Shown here: in pieces, positions 40,749 to 48,550 of the stretch
How the letters are laid out: every line of letters starts with the position of its first letter
Position numbering within the stretch: position 1 is the first letter of the stretch
Source of the DNA: Planktomarina sp.
GTDB taxonomy: Bacteria; Pseudomonadota; Alphaproteobacteria; Rhodobacterales; Rhodobacteraceae
NCBI GenBank assembly: GCA_020630595.1
Contig: JAHDBC010000005.1
Location: 1-64,000, forward strand
Direction of reading: 5' to 3'
Length of the DNA: 64,000 nt
Notes under the pieces: model-generated
Seen by the model: the letters and a program-made list of their open reading frames with translations, nothing else
Databases searched by the model: none
Told to the model about the DNA's origin: nothing
Made by a program: the position numbers and the translations under genes

Positions 40749-41998
40749 TGCGAATGAAACAGGTCCCCTTTGGACCGCCCCGGCTGCGTGCCGTTGGGTG
40801 GTTTGGGTTGGCGGTCACAGGCTGCTTGGCCATGGTGGTTGGCGCGTTGATCGCAGCAGATCAAGTGATGCACCGCCCGCAAATGACGTTGGTCGGTACA
40901 TTGCAATCCGCGCAGCGTCCGGTCCCGGTTGTTTTGCCCGGGGGGGCACAGATTTCTGAATTGCTTGTGAAAAACGGGGATCATGTTGCCCAGGGCCAGA
41001 CCCTTGCATCCTATGATCACGCGGCCCTTTCAGATCTGGCCGACAGCCTTGATATTAAGCTGTTGGTGATGCGGTTTGATCGCGAATGCGCGCTGGACCA
41101 TGCGGTGATCCAAGACATGCAAGATTGGACACAATCTGCAGGTCCCGACGTGCGCGGGCAACTTAGGTTGGCGGCGGAATCTTGTCTGGCACGGCATCAA
41201 ACCGACAGCCGCGCGTTGCGCGCCAGCATGCGCGAACGAGACATGCTGCAAGACCGCGCGCGGCTGATAGATCAGCACATCCTTGCGCTGCAGGGCGAAC
41301 CGGTGGCAACCAATCAATCCGGTCGCGCCCGTACGATTATGTCTGCGCTGCTCGCACAGTCTGAAATTGATACCCAATTGGCGCAAACTGCCCTGCAAAT
41401 CGAAGATGCGGCGGCGATCTTGAAACAGATGTCGATTGATCGCACCGCGGCGCTTGATGCGCAAATCAACGATTTGAAAGCGCAACGGGCGCAACTTGCG
41501 CGGTTGTTGGCAGCACCGCGCCTCGATGCGCCCACGGATGGGCGGGTGCGCCGGGTGCGGGTGCCATCCACCCGCGATGCCCTGCCGCAGGATGTGGTGG
41601 TTATGGAAATCGTTCCCGATGTGGCCGCGCCATATGTTCTGGATGTCCAGATCGATCCGGAAATTGCAGATCGTCTGGCCCCGGGCACCCGCTTTGATTT
41701 GCGGATGTCTGGGTTGGATCGGCGCGATGATCCGGGGGCAACAGCCATCTGGAACCCAATTTCAAAGATCGCTTCGGCGGATGGCACAGCCCTTCGGGTG
41801 CAAATCCCATTGACGCCAGATTCCGAAGAACGTCTGTTGCAACGCCAAGACCGGATCGCATTTTCAGATGCCACCAGTGCGGCCGTGGTGACATTTCATC
41901 CGCAAGCCGTTGGGGTGCGTCAGTCAGTCGTTTCGGCGTTAAACAGGCTTGTGGCAGACACGGATATCGCCGCGCTGTTCGGACTTTCCGCATCCTGA
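40748..41998 (+). CDS. HlyD-family membrane fusion (periplasmic adaptor) protein
   Basis: 416 residues with one N-terminal membrane helix ('GWFGLAVTGCLAMVVGALIAADQ'). A biotinyl-lipoyl-like half-motif follows, 'GGAQISELLVKNGDHVAQGQTLASYDH', then a helical hairpin (~110-260) and a beta-rich end with 'LDAPTDGRVRRVRVPS'. Such proteins link an inner-membrane exporter to an outer-membrane channel. It is co-transcribed with the pseudo-ATPase gene (overlap TAATG). No TolC-like gene lies nearby. Confidence 0.85.
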   Translation: MRMKQVPFGPPRLRAVGWFGLAVTGCLAMVVGALIAADQVMHRPQMTLVGTLQSAQRPVPVVLPGGAQISELLVKNGDHVAQGQTLASYDHAALSDLADSLDIKLLVMRFDRECALDHAVIQDMQDWTQSAGPDVRGQLRLAAESCLARHQTDSRALRASMRERDMLQDRARLIDQHILALQGEPVATNQSGRARTIMSALLAQSEIDTQLAQTALQIEDAAAILKQMSIDRTAALDAQINDLKAQRAQLARLLAAPRLDAPTDGRVRRVRVPSTRDALPQDVVVMEIVPDVAAPYVLDVQIDPEIADRLAPGTRFDLRMSGLDRRDDPGATAIWNPISKIASADGTALRVQIPLTPDSEERLLQRQDRIAFSDATSAAVVTFHPQAVGVRQSVVSALNRLVADTDIAALFGLSAS

Positions 41999-42043
41999 TC
42001 GCTGTGTTAGGCCCCCGCATCAATGGATTAGGGGAATATCGAC

Positions 42044-43090
42044 GTGAATGCGGTGACGAATGCGGCAATGCTGGATCAAGCGGCAAGACTGTCTGTTGCG
42101 CCGATGATGGCGTGGACCGACAGCCTGTGTCGCCAGTTTCACCGCACGCTGACCCGCAAATCGTTGTTGTATACGGAAATGGTGACGGCCGCGGCCCTGG
42201 TCCACGGCAACGCGACGCATTTGCTGGACCATGATCCAGCAGAACATCCGCTGGCGGTGCAATTGGGCGGATCAGACCCGCACCTGTTGAAGCAGGCTGC
42301 CCGCATCTGCCGCGATGCCGGCTATGCAGAGGTTAATCTGAACGTCGGCTGCCCATCCGATCGTGTCCAATCGGGTGCCTTTGGCGCCGTTTTGATGAAA
42401 TCACCTGATGTGGTTCGCGCATGTCTGGAAGCGATGCAGGACGTTGATGGGATCATTGTTACCGTCAAATGCCGCATCGGGGTCGATGACCAATCACCGC
42501 AAGATGTGTTGCCAGCGTTTCTGGACATGGTGCGGGACACCGGCGTTCACAGGGTTGCAGTGCATGCGCGCAAGGCGTGGCTGCAAGGGTTAAGCCCCAA
42601 GGAAAACCGCGACATCCCGCCACTGGATTATCCGCTGGTCTTTGCCATGAAACAGGCCTTCCCATCCCTGCACATCAGCCTGAACGGTGGGGTGTGTGAT
42701 TTGAAGGATGCGGCACATCATCTGGGGCAGGGTTTGGATGGTGTCATGATTGGGCGGGCCGCCTATCACGATCCCGCGCAGATCCTGCTGACAGCTGATG
42801 GCGATATCTTTGGCGCAGAGAACCCGCACGTCAGCGTGCTTGACGCTGCGGTTGCCATGGAACCCGTTCTGGCTGCGCATCTGGAACGGGGCGGGCGCAT
42901 GCACCAATTGACGCGCCACATGCTGGGCCTGTTTGCAGGCCTGCCCGGCGCGCGCCATTGGCGCAGACGTTTGTCAGAAGCGGGGGCTGACCCAAATGCC
43001 GATCTTGGCAGCTATCGCATGATCCTTGCCGAAGTGCGGCAGCGCATGTCACAGGCAGACACCGCTGAACCTCAAAGAAAGGCAGTTTGA
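42044..43090 (+). CDS. dusA: tRNA-dihydrouridine(20/20a) synthase DusA
   Basis: 348 residues from a GTG at 42044 with AGGGGA upstream. FMN-barrel and Dus motifs: 'LSVAPMMAWTDSLCRQFHR', 'AEVNLNVGCPSDRVQSGAFGAVLM' (catalytic Cys), 'VTVKCRIGVDD', 'VHRVAVHARKAWLQGLSPKENR' (DusA-specific) and 'LDGVMIGRAAYHDP'. It reduces U20/U20a in tRNA using NADPH and FMN. The stop overlaps the TSUP start (TGATG). Confidence 0.95.
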   Translation: MNAVTNAAMLDQAARLSVAPMMAWTDSLCRQFHRTLTRKSLLYTEMVTAAALVHGNATHLLDHDPAEHPLAVQLGGSDPHLLKQAARICRDAGYAEVNLNVGCPSDRVQSGAFGAVLMKSPDVVRACLEAMQDVDGIIVTVKCRIGVDDQSPQDVLPAFLDMVRDTGVHRVAVHARKAWLQGLSPKENRDIPPLDYPLVFAMKQAFPSLHISLNGGVCDLKDAAHHLGQGLDGVMIGRAAYHDPAQILLTADGDIFGAENPHVSVLDAAVAMEPVLAAHLERGGRMHQLTRHMLGLFAGLPGARHWRRRLSEAGADPNADLGSYRMILAEVRQRMSQADTAEPQRKAV

Positions 43091-43908
43091 TGGATCCCAT
43101 GACAGTGCTGACCGTTGCGATTTTGATGCTGATCATCGGGGCCATCGCCGGTATTCTTGCGGGCCTTTTGGGTGTGGGTGGCGGTGTCGTTCTTGTGCCC
43201 GCGTTCTTTTACACCTTTACCGCGTTGGGCTTTGATGGCCCGGGGGTGATGCAGGTGTGTCTTGCCACATCGCTGGCCACGATCATCGTCACGTCGATCC
43301 GGTCAACCCAATCGCATCACAAGAAAGGGGCGGTGGATTGGGATATTCTGCGCAGCATGGCCCCCGGTATCGTGCTTGGCGCAATTGTGGGGGTTTTCGT
43401 TGCCGCGCAGCTGTCGTCCCTGACGTTGCAGATCATCTTTGGCGTTCTGGGGGCCTGTATTGGCGCATACTTCATTTTTGGCCGGGCGGATTGGACGCTG
43501 AAAACCGAATTGCCGGGGCCGCGTTTGCGCACAGCATGGGGCGGGTTCATGGGCATCCTGTCCGTTCTTTTGGGCATTGGCGGGGGGTCACTGGGTGTGC
43601 CGTTCATGACGCTGCACGGGGTTGCAATTCACCGCGCTGTTGCGACGGCTGCGGGGTTTGGGCTTGCCATCGCTTTGCCATCGGTGGTGGCCTGGTTTTT
43701 TGTCACGGTTGATGGGCCAACACCACCGTTTACGATTGGGGCAGTCAACATCCCGGCCTTTGCCATCATTGTGCCGATGACCATTTTGACGGCCCCCTAT
43801 GGTGCGCGACTTGCGCATGCGATGCCTGCGGGTCCATTGCGCAAGGTTTTTGGCGTCTTTTTGATATTTGTCGCGCTGAACATGGCACGTGCGGCCATAT
43901 GGGGCTGA
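43090..43908 (+). CDS. TSUP (TauE/SafE) family membrane permease
   Basis: 272 residues with about eight membrane helices and the two family repeats: 'IAGILAGLLGVGGGVVLVPAFF' at the start and 'GFMGILSVLLGIGGGSLGVPFM' in the second half. TSUP proteins move sulfite, sulfonates or other small anions. Sulfite export would suit a genome that cleaves sulfonates, but this gene is far from the monooxygenase locus and is coupled to dusA instead. Substrate unknown. Confidence 0.92.
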   Translation: MDPMTVLTVAILMLIIGAIAGILAGLLGVGGGVVLVPAFFYTFTALGFDGPGVMQVCLATSLATIIVTSIRSTQSHHKKGAVDWDILRSMAPGIVLGAIVGVFVAAQLSSLTLQIIFGVLGACIGAYFIFGRADWTLKTELPGPRLRTAWGGFMGILSVLLGIGGGSLGVPFMTLHGVAIHRAVATAAGFGLAIALPSVVAWFFVTVDGPTPPFTIGAVNIPAFAIIVPMTILTAPYGARLAHAMPAGPLRKVFGVFLIFVALNMARAAIWG

Positions 43909-44693
43909 CGGATTTTGATAGATTGGGGTGGGCTGCGTTCCCACCCGAAGACTGTGTGTCTGAATGGGTGGCATCTGTCGCGCCAGTGGCCCGGGCGATC
44001 GCGTCTGATCCCAACCGCCCAGCGGAATGGGTGCGCCATCAGGCGACGTGGTTTGTGGGCGTGAATGCATTGCCCAATGACGCCGGGGGGGCCGTCAACG
44101 GGGGACCGGGGTTGGACGGTCAGGCCATCCGTGCGGCGCGCGCAATGTATGGTGATCTGCCGCTTGAACCGGCGCAGGTGTCCGTGATCTATCGCGGATA
44201 CCCCAAACAGGACCCAGATGAAACGGATGCCAATCACCGATTTCGCCTGAACCGTGATGCCGCCCATGTGGATGGGTTGCTGCCCGTTGGGCCGACCAAG
44301 CGTCGAAAATTGCTGGAACCGCACGCCTTTGTTCTGGGCATCCCGCTGAACGCGTCACCTGTTGCGGCCGCCCCGATGGTGGTGTGGGAAGGAAGCCACC
44401 AGATTATGGCACAAGCCTTTATCCAAGCCTTTGAACGGGTGGCAGAGGCGGATCGACCCGATCTGGATGTCACTGACATTTACAAGGCAGCCCGCAAACG
44501 CTGTTTTGAAGAGTGTCAGCGAAGCGTCGTTCATGTGCCCGTGGGGGGCAGTTATTTGATCCACCGCATGGCGCTGCATGGTGTGGCCCCATGGGATGAT
44601 GCCGTGGATGGACCCAAAGACGGGCGCATCATTGCCTATTTCCGCCCAGAAGCACCGGGCGGGATTGCCCAATGGTTGACGGGCTGGCGCTAA
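43899..44693 (+). CDS. Phytanoyl-CoA dioxygenase-like 2OG-Fe(II) oxygenase
   Basis: 264 residues. Iron ligands fit 'DAAHVDGLLP' (HxD, ~123-125) and a distal His in 'IHRMALHGVAPW' (~225), followed by the 2-oxoglutarate Arg in 'AYFRPEAPGG'. This is the PhyH-type pattern. The substrate is unknown. It overlaps the TSUP gene by 10 bases, and its stop overlaps the stop of the convergent DUF1289 gene (CTAA). Confidence 0.7.
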   Translation: MGLTDFDRLGWAAFPPEDCVSEWVASVAPVARAIASDPNRPAEWVRHQATWFVGVNALPNDAGGAVNGGPGLDGQAIRAARAMYGDLPLEPAQVSVIYRGYPKQDPDETDANHRFRLNRDAAHVDGLLPVGPTKRRKLLEPHAFVLGIPLNASPVAAAPMVVWEGSHQIMAQAFIQAFERVAEADRPDLDVTDIYKAARKRCFEECQRSVVHVPVGGSYLIHRMALHGVAPWDDAVDGPKDGRIIAYFRPEAPGGIAQWLTGWR

Positions 44694-44917
44694 CCTTGCC
44701 GGGTGGTGCGCCCGCCGCGCCGTTTGCGCAGACGCGGTGCGCGGGTCGGCAATTCATCCATCACCGCACGGCGTTCGTCTGGCGTCATGCGCGACCACAT
44801 TCCGATTTCTTCCATGGATCGCAGGCACCCGACACAGATGCGTTCGACCGGATGGATGGAACACAGCTTCAGACAGGGGCTTTCGATTTCGTCGCGTTTC
44901 CAAACTTGGTCGGTCAT
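44690..44917 (-). CDS. DUF1289-family small cysteine-rich protein
   Basis: 75 residues from the ATG at 44917. The DUF1289 signature is '[20 protein letters not shown]' followed by '[20 protein letters not shown]'; the four cysteines probably bind a metal. The C-terminus is very basic ('[17 protein letters not shown]'). Its start overlaps the ruvX stop by 4 bases. Function is unknown. Confidence 0.9.
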   Translation of the reverse strand: MTDQVWKRDEIESPCLKLCSIHPVERICVGCLRSMEEIGMWSRMTPDERRAVMDELPTRAPRLRKRRGGRTTRQG

Positions 44918-45390
44918 CTGTTCGCCCTGATATGGCGCCAACGATCCAGCGCCCCCTGAAGGATGAAGGCGGCGGCCACATGGTCGATCACCTCTGCCCG
45001 TTTCTTGCGACTTGTGTCCGCTTCTAGCAAGGCCCTTTCTGCGGCAACGGTCGATAATCTTTCATCCCAATAGGTGATCGGCAGTTCTGTTTTGGCAGCA
45101 AAATTGCGGGCAAAGGCGCGGGTTGATTGGCACCGTGGGCCTTCGCTGCCATCCATATTGCGCGGCAGGCCCAGAATGATGCCCCCGGGCGCACGGTCCG
45201 CGATCAATGCCAAAAGCGCTTCTGCATCAGTGCCGAACTTTTTACGCCGGATTGTCGTGATAGGGGTCGCCGTGGACCACAGCCCGTCAGACACAGCGAC
45301 GCCAATGGTTTTCGTGCCCAGATCCAGCCCCATCCAACCCTGGCCGATGGGGGTCTGTGGGGCAAATTCAGCAAAGTCTTCGTAGATCAT
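44914..45390 (-). CDS. ruvX: Putative pre-16S rRNA nuclease / Holliday junction resolvase-like YqgF (RuvX)
   Basis: 158 residues. RNase H-like motifs: '[19 protein letters not shown]' (first catalytic Asp), '[17 protein letters not shown]', '[16 protein letters not shown]' and '[18 protein letters not shown]' (last Asp). The family matures the 16S rRNA 5' end. It lies between ccmI and the DUF1289 gene with 4-base overlaps on both sides. Confidence 0.94.
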   Translation of the reverse strand: MIYEDFAEFAPQTPIGQGWMGLDLGTKTIGVAVSDGLWSTATPITTIRRKKFGTDAEALLALIADRAPGGIILGLPRNMDGSEGPRCQSTRAFARNFAAKTELPITYWDERLSTVAAERALLEADTSRKKRAEVIDHVAAAFILQGALDRWRHIRANR

Positions 45391-46580
45391 TGGGAAACCC
45401 CCGCTGCTTGTGCCGCCTGATCCAGTTGCTGCAAATCAGATGGACGCCCGGCAAACACGGATCGCGCTTCGCCGTAAACGGCTGCGGCTTGTTCCGTTTG
45501 ACCCAACACGCCAAAGGCGCGGATCAGTTGCGCCCAATCCTGTGCCGGTCCGCCGTCATTGGCCAAACGATCGGCAAGCCCTGCCACCATGCCTTCAATC
45601 ATTGCGGCACGGTCTTGTGGCGACATGTTTTCCGCATCCGCGATGGCATCCAGATCGGGACCGCGCGGGCGGGGTTGTTCATAGTTCGGGAAACCGGCCA
45701 TGACCGCCACCCGGTCAATCTGCGCGCGGATCGCGGGCACAAACGGTGCAGATTCGGCACTTTGATCCAGCAGATCCGCCCAGATGGAAAAGGCGATATC
45801 GGGGCGGCCGGTCTGCAATTGCAATTGCCCCGAACGGTAACGGGCCAAACCCGATTGCGGATTGCGACGAAGCGTTTCACGCAAAGCGTCCCGTGCCTGT
45901 GCCGAAAACTGTTCGTCCGATGCAAGCAGCAGATATTCCGTATAAAGGCCCCAATCTTCGGCGGTGGCCAAGTCGCCCTTGATGTCCAGAATACGCCGCT
46001 GCGCCTTGTGGGCTGCTGGAAAATCGCCCAGTCGCGATTCCGCGCGCGCCAGCAGGGTGAACCCGCGCAAATCATCCGGTCGGGCGACCAGCGCATCCCG
46101 CAAAATCTGAATCTGCGCGCGGTACGCATCATCAATCCCTACTGCGGCAAAATCGGGGCGGGGCGCATCCAGTGTCGCTTGATCGGGCAGATTGAATAGG
46201 GCCGCCGCTGCCTGATCTTTGCGCAAATCAAGCGGTGCATCCGGGCGCGTGGGCGCACCGACAAAGGCGTAAACGGCCCCCCCAACCAACACCGACCCCA
46301 CGATGCCAATCATCAGGCCCCGTTTGCGACGGGTCTGATGCAATGCGACCGCCGGGGCGTCATCGGTTGCCAAAAGCCTGCGTGCAATTTCGGCACGCAA
46401 CGCATCATATTCCGCGCCTGTCACGATCCCACGGGCCAAGTCCTTGTCAAGGGCGGCAAGTTGATCGCGATACACGTCTGCGTCCTGACCGCGACGGTCA
46501 GATATCAGCGCAGGTGCGATCAGCGTCGTCAGGATCAGCACCACCAGCGCAAGCCCGATTGCATAGAACAGAAATGTCAT
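45387..46580 (-). CDS. ccmI: Cytochrome c biogenesis protein CcmI
   Basis: 397 residues from the ATG at 46580. Two membrane segments ('[23 protein letters not shown]' and '[20 protein letters not shown]') flank a cytoplasmic leucine-zipper-like stretch with '[34 protein letters not shown]', the CcmI hallmark. A periplasmic TPR domain (~130-397) chaperones apocytochrome c. Required for c-type haem attachment, e.g. on the dihaem peroxidase of this window. Confidence 0.93.
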   Translation of the reverse strand: MTFLFYAIGLALVVLILTTLIAPALISDRRGQDADVYRDQLAALDKDLARGIVTGAEYDALRAEIARRLLATDDAPAVALHQTRRKRGLMIGIVGSVLVGGAVYAFVGAPTRPDAPLDLRKDQAAAALFNLPDQATLDAPRPDFAAVGIDDAYRAQIQILRDALVARPDDLRGFTLLARAESRLGDFPAAHKAQRRILDIKGDLATAEDWGLYTEYLLLASDEQFSAQARDALRETLRRNPQSGLARYRSGQLQLQTGRPDIAFSIWADLLDQSAESAPFVPAIRAQIDRVAVMAGFPNYEQPRPRGPDLDAIADAENMSPQDRAAMIEGMVAGLADRLANDGGPAQDWAQLIRAFGVLGQTEQAAAVYGEARSVFAGRPSDLQQLDQAAQAAGVSQ

Positions 46581-46619
46581 TTTGGATGCTGCCTTTTGTC
46601 CTCTGTCCCAGATGGCGCA

Positions 46620-46656
46620 ATGTCGCAATAAATTCAACTTATGGCGCTTGCGACAT
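46620..46656. promoter_or_regulatory. Inverted repeat ATGTCGCAA-N19-TTGCGACAT upstream of soxB
   Basis: Perfect 9-bp arms lie 58 bases before the soxB start in the ccmI-soxB divergent gap. Two ATGGCGC direct repeats (46612 and 46641) overlap the arms. The wide spacing and symmetry suit an activator or repressor dimer site controlling sarcosine oxidase. The binding protein is unknown. Confidence 0.55.
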
Positions 46657-46713
46657 GAAGCCTTTTGAAGCAGTCCGCCATAACCACGTCAAACACCACG
46701 CTGTGAGTCTGCC

Positions 46714-47958
46714 ATGAAACGCTATTCTGTTTTCGCCGTCGCCAAAGAAGCCTTTCGCCAGCACAAAGGGTGGGACCGTGCGTGGGCCAACCCGGAACCC
46801 AAAAAAGAATACGAAGCCATCATCATCGGCGCCGGCGGGCATGGTCTGGCAACCGCCTATTATCTGGGCAAGAATTTCGGCATCACCAATGTGGCCGTGA
46901 TCGAAAAAGGGTGGCTGGGGGGCGGCAACACCGGTCGCAACACAACGATCATCCGGTCCAACTATCTGCAAGACCCATCCGCCGCGATCTATGAAAAGGC
47001 CCGGTCGCTGTACGAAGGTCTAAGCCAGGATTTGAACTACAACATCATGTTCAGCCCGCGCGGCGTGATCATGCTGGCCCAGACGCAGCACGAAATTCGC
47101 GGTTACAAACGCACAGCCTATGCCAATCAATTGCAAGGCGTGAAAACGGAATGGATCGAACCCAAACGGGTCAAAGAACTGGTTCCGATCATGAATATCG
47201 AAGGGCCGCGCTATCCGGTTTTGGGTGGCCTGTGGCAAGCACGTGGCGGAACAGCGCGCCATGATGCAGTGGCATGGGGTTATGCGCGGGCGTGTTCAGA
47301 CATGGGCATGCACATCCTGCAAAAGACCGAAGTGACGGGCGTGACACAGGAAAACGGGCAGGTCACGGGCGTGGAAACATCGCGCGGCCACATCGGCTGC
47401 AAGAAACTGGGGATTGTGGTTGCCGGGCACTGCAGCCACGTGGCTGAAATGGCAGGCTTCCGGTTGCCTGTTGAATCCGTTCCTTTGCAGGCGCTGGTGT
47501 CAGAACCGATCAAACCCTGCATGGATGTGGTCGTGATGGCCAACACCGTGCACGGCTATATGTCCCAATCCGACAAAGGCGAAATGGTCATCGGTGGCGG
47601 GACAGACAGCTTTAATGGCTATCACCAGCGGGGGTCATTCCACCATTTGGAAGAAACCGTCCGCGCCCTGGTCGAAACATTTCCCATGATTGCGCGGTTG
47701 AAAATGCTGCGCCACTGGGGCGGCATCGTAGATGTTACCGGGGACCGGTCCCCGATCCTGTCAGATACGCCGCTGGGCGGGTGTTTTATCAACTGCGGCT
47801 GGGGCACCGGCGGGTTCAAAGCGATCCCGGGGTCGGGCTGGGGCTTTGCCGAATTGATGGCCAAGGGATATTCCCCGCTGACGGCTGATTTCGGGCTGAA
47901 CCGGTTCACCGAAGGCCGGTTCATTGACGAAAGCGTTGCAGCCGGGGTGGCGCACTAA
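46714..47958 (+). CDS. soxB: Sarcosine oxidase subunit beta
   Basis: 414 residues. The FAD-binding motif 'EAIIIGAGGHGLATAYYLG' (~33-51) and 'WLGGGNTGRNTTIIRSNYL' are typical. 'ARGGTARHDAVAWGYARA' near residue 175 has the His that carries covalent FMN in heterotetrameric sarcosine oxidase. With SoxA, D and G it oxidises sarcosine to glycine, formaldehyde equivalents and H2O2 in the cytoplasm. First gene of the operon. Confidence 0.96.
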   Translation: MKRYSVFAVAKEAFRQHKGWDRAWANPEPKKEYEAIIIGAGGHGLATAYYLGKNFGITNVAVIEKGWLGGGNTGRNTTIIRSNYLQDPSAAIYEKARSLYEGLSQDLNYNIMFSPRGVIMLAQTQHEIRGYKRTAYANQLQGVKTEWIEPKRVKELVPIMNIEGPRYPVLGGLWQARGGTARHDAVAWGYARACSDMGMHILQKTEVTGVTQENGQVTGVETSRGHIGCKKLGIVVAGHCSHVAEMAGFRLPVESVPLQALVSEPIKPCMDVVVMANTVHGYMSQSDKGEMVIGGGTDSFNGYHQRGSFHHLEETVRALVETFPMIARLKMLRHWGGIVDVTGDRSPILSDTPLGGCFINCGWGTGGFKAIPGSGWGFAELMAKGYSPLTADFGLNRFTEGRFIDESVAAGVAH

Positions 47959-48025
47959 TGCCGACCAACTTGCCGCGCACATCGCTGATCCTATCTGTCT
48001 GTCAAAGACAGAAAGGCATCGCACC

Positions 48026-48181
48026 ATGGGCACTTATTTCGCACGCAACAAAGGCAAAATCGCAGGGCTTGCGGTTGGCATTTTCGGCTCGATCGTCCTT
48101 ATGGCGTTTGTTGGCGTTGCCTATTCCGGCGACCCGCTGGGCGGCGCATCCGAACCACCAGAACAAATCTATTTCTTCTAA
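48026..48181 (+). CDS. Small single-pass membrane peptide in the sox operon
   Basis: 51 residues from an ATG with GAAAGG upstream. One membrane helix, 'IAGLAVGIFGSIVLMAFVGVAYS', then a short 'GDPLGGASEPPEQIYFF' tail. It lies between soxB and soxD on the same strand. I do not recognise it as a named family. The good ribosome site and helix support it as real. Confidence 0.65.
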   Translation: MGTYFARNKGKIAGLAVGIFGSIVLMAFVGVAYSGDPLGGASEPPEQIYFF

Positions 48182-48220
48182 TCCTGCGGGTCTGACGCCC
48201 GCTTTGTCGGGGGTCTGCCC

Positions 48221-48550
48221 ATGTTGACACTTGATTGTCCGTATTGCGGTCTTGCGAAAGACGAGACCGAATTGTCCTATGGTGGCGAAGCCCATCTGAA
48301 ACGGCACGGGCCGGGGTCCAGCGCCGCGGAAATGGAAGAATATCTGTTTACGCGCGAAAACCCCAAGGGGCTTCATTTTGAACGCTGGCGCTGTTCTGCA
48401 GGCTGTGGGAAATGGTTTCACGCGGCCCGCTGCACCGTGACGATGGAAGTCTTTGGCACTTACGCTGCACAGACATTCGAACCCCCGGCAGAGATCAAAA
48501 AAGCCATCACAGCCAAACGACCCGGCTGGACGTGGAGGAATTTCCAATGA
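48221..48550 (+). CDS. soxD: Sarcosine oxidase subunit delta
   Basis: 109 residues. Zinc ligands fit 'LDCPYCGLAKDETELSYGGEAH' and 'RCSAGCGKWFHAARCTVTME', the family signature. A small structural subunit of the heterotetrameric enzyme. The stop overlaps the soxA start as ATGA. Confidence 0.96.
   Translation: MLTLDCPYCGLAKDETELSYGGEAHLKRHGPGSSAAEMEEYLFTRENPKGLHFERWRCSAGCGKWFHAARCTVTMEVFGTYAAQTFEPPAEIKKAITAKRPGWTWRNFQ

Noticed and set aside
29877-41998. Glycan locus as a standard cellulose (bcs) or Wzx/Wzy system
   Set aside because: No bcsB, bcsC, bcsZ, PilZ, flippase or polymerase genes are present, and the GT2 motif differs.
43090-43908. TSUP permease as the sulfite exporter of the sulfonate locus
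   Set aside because: It is about 14 kb away, coupled to dusA, with no shared regulation visible.
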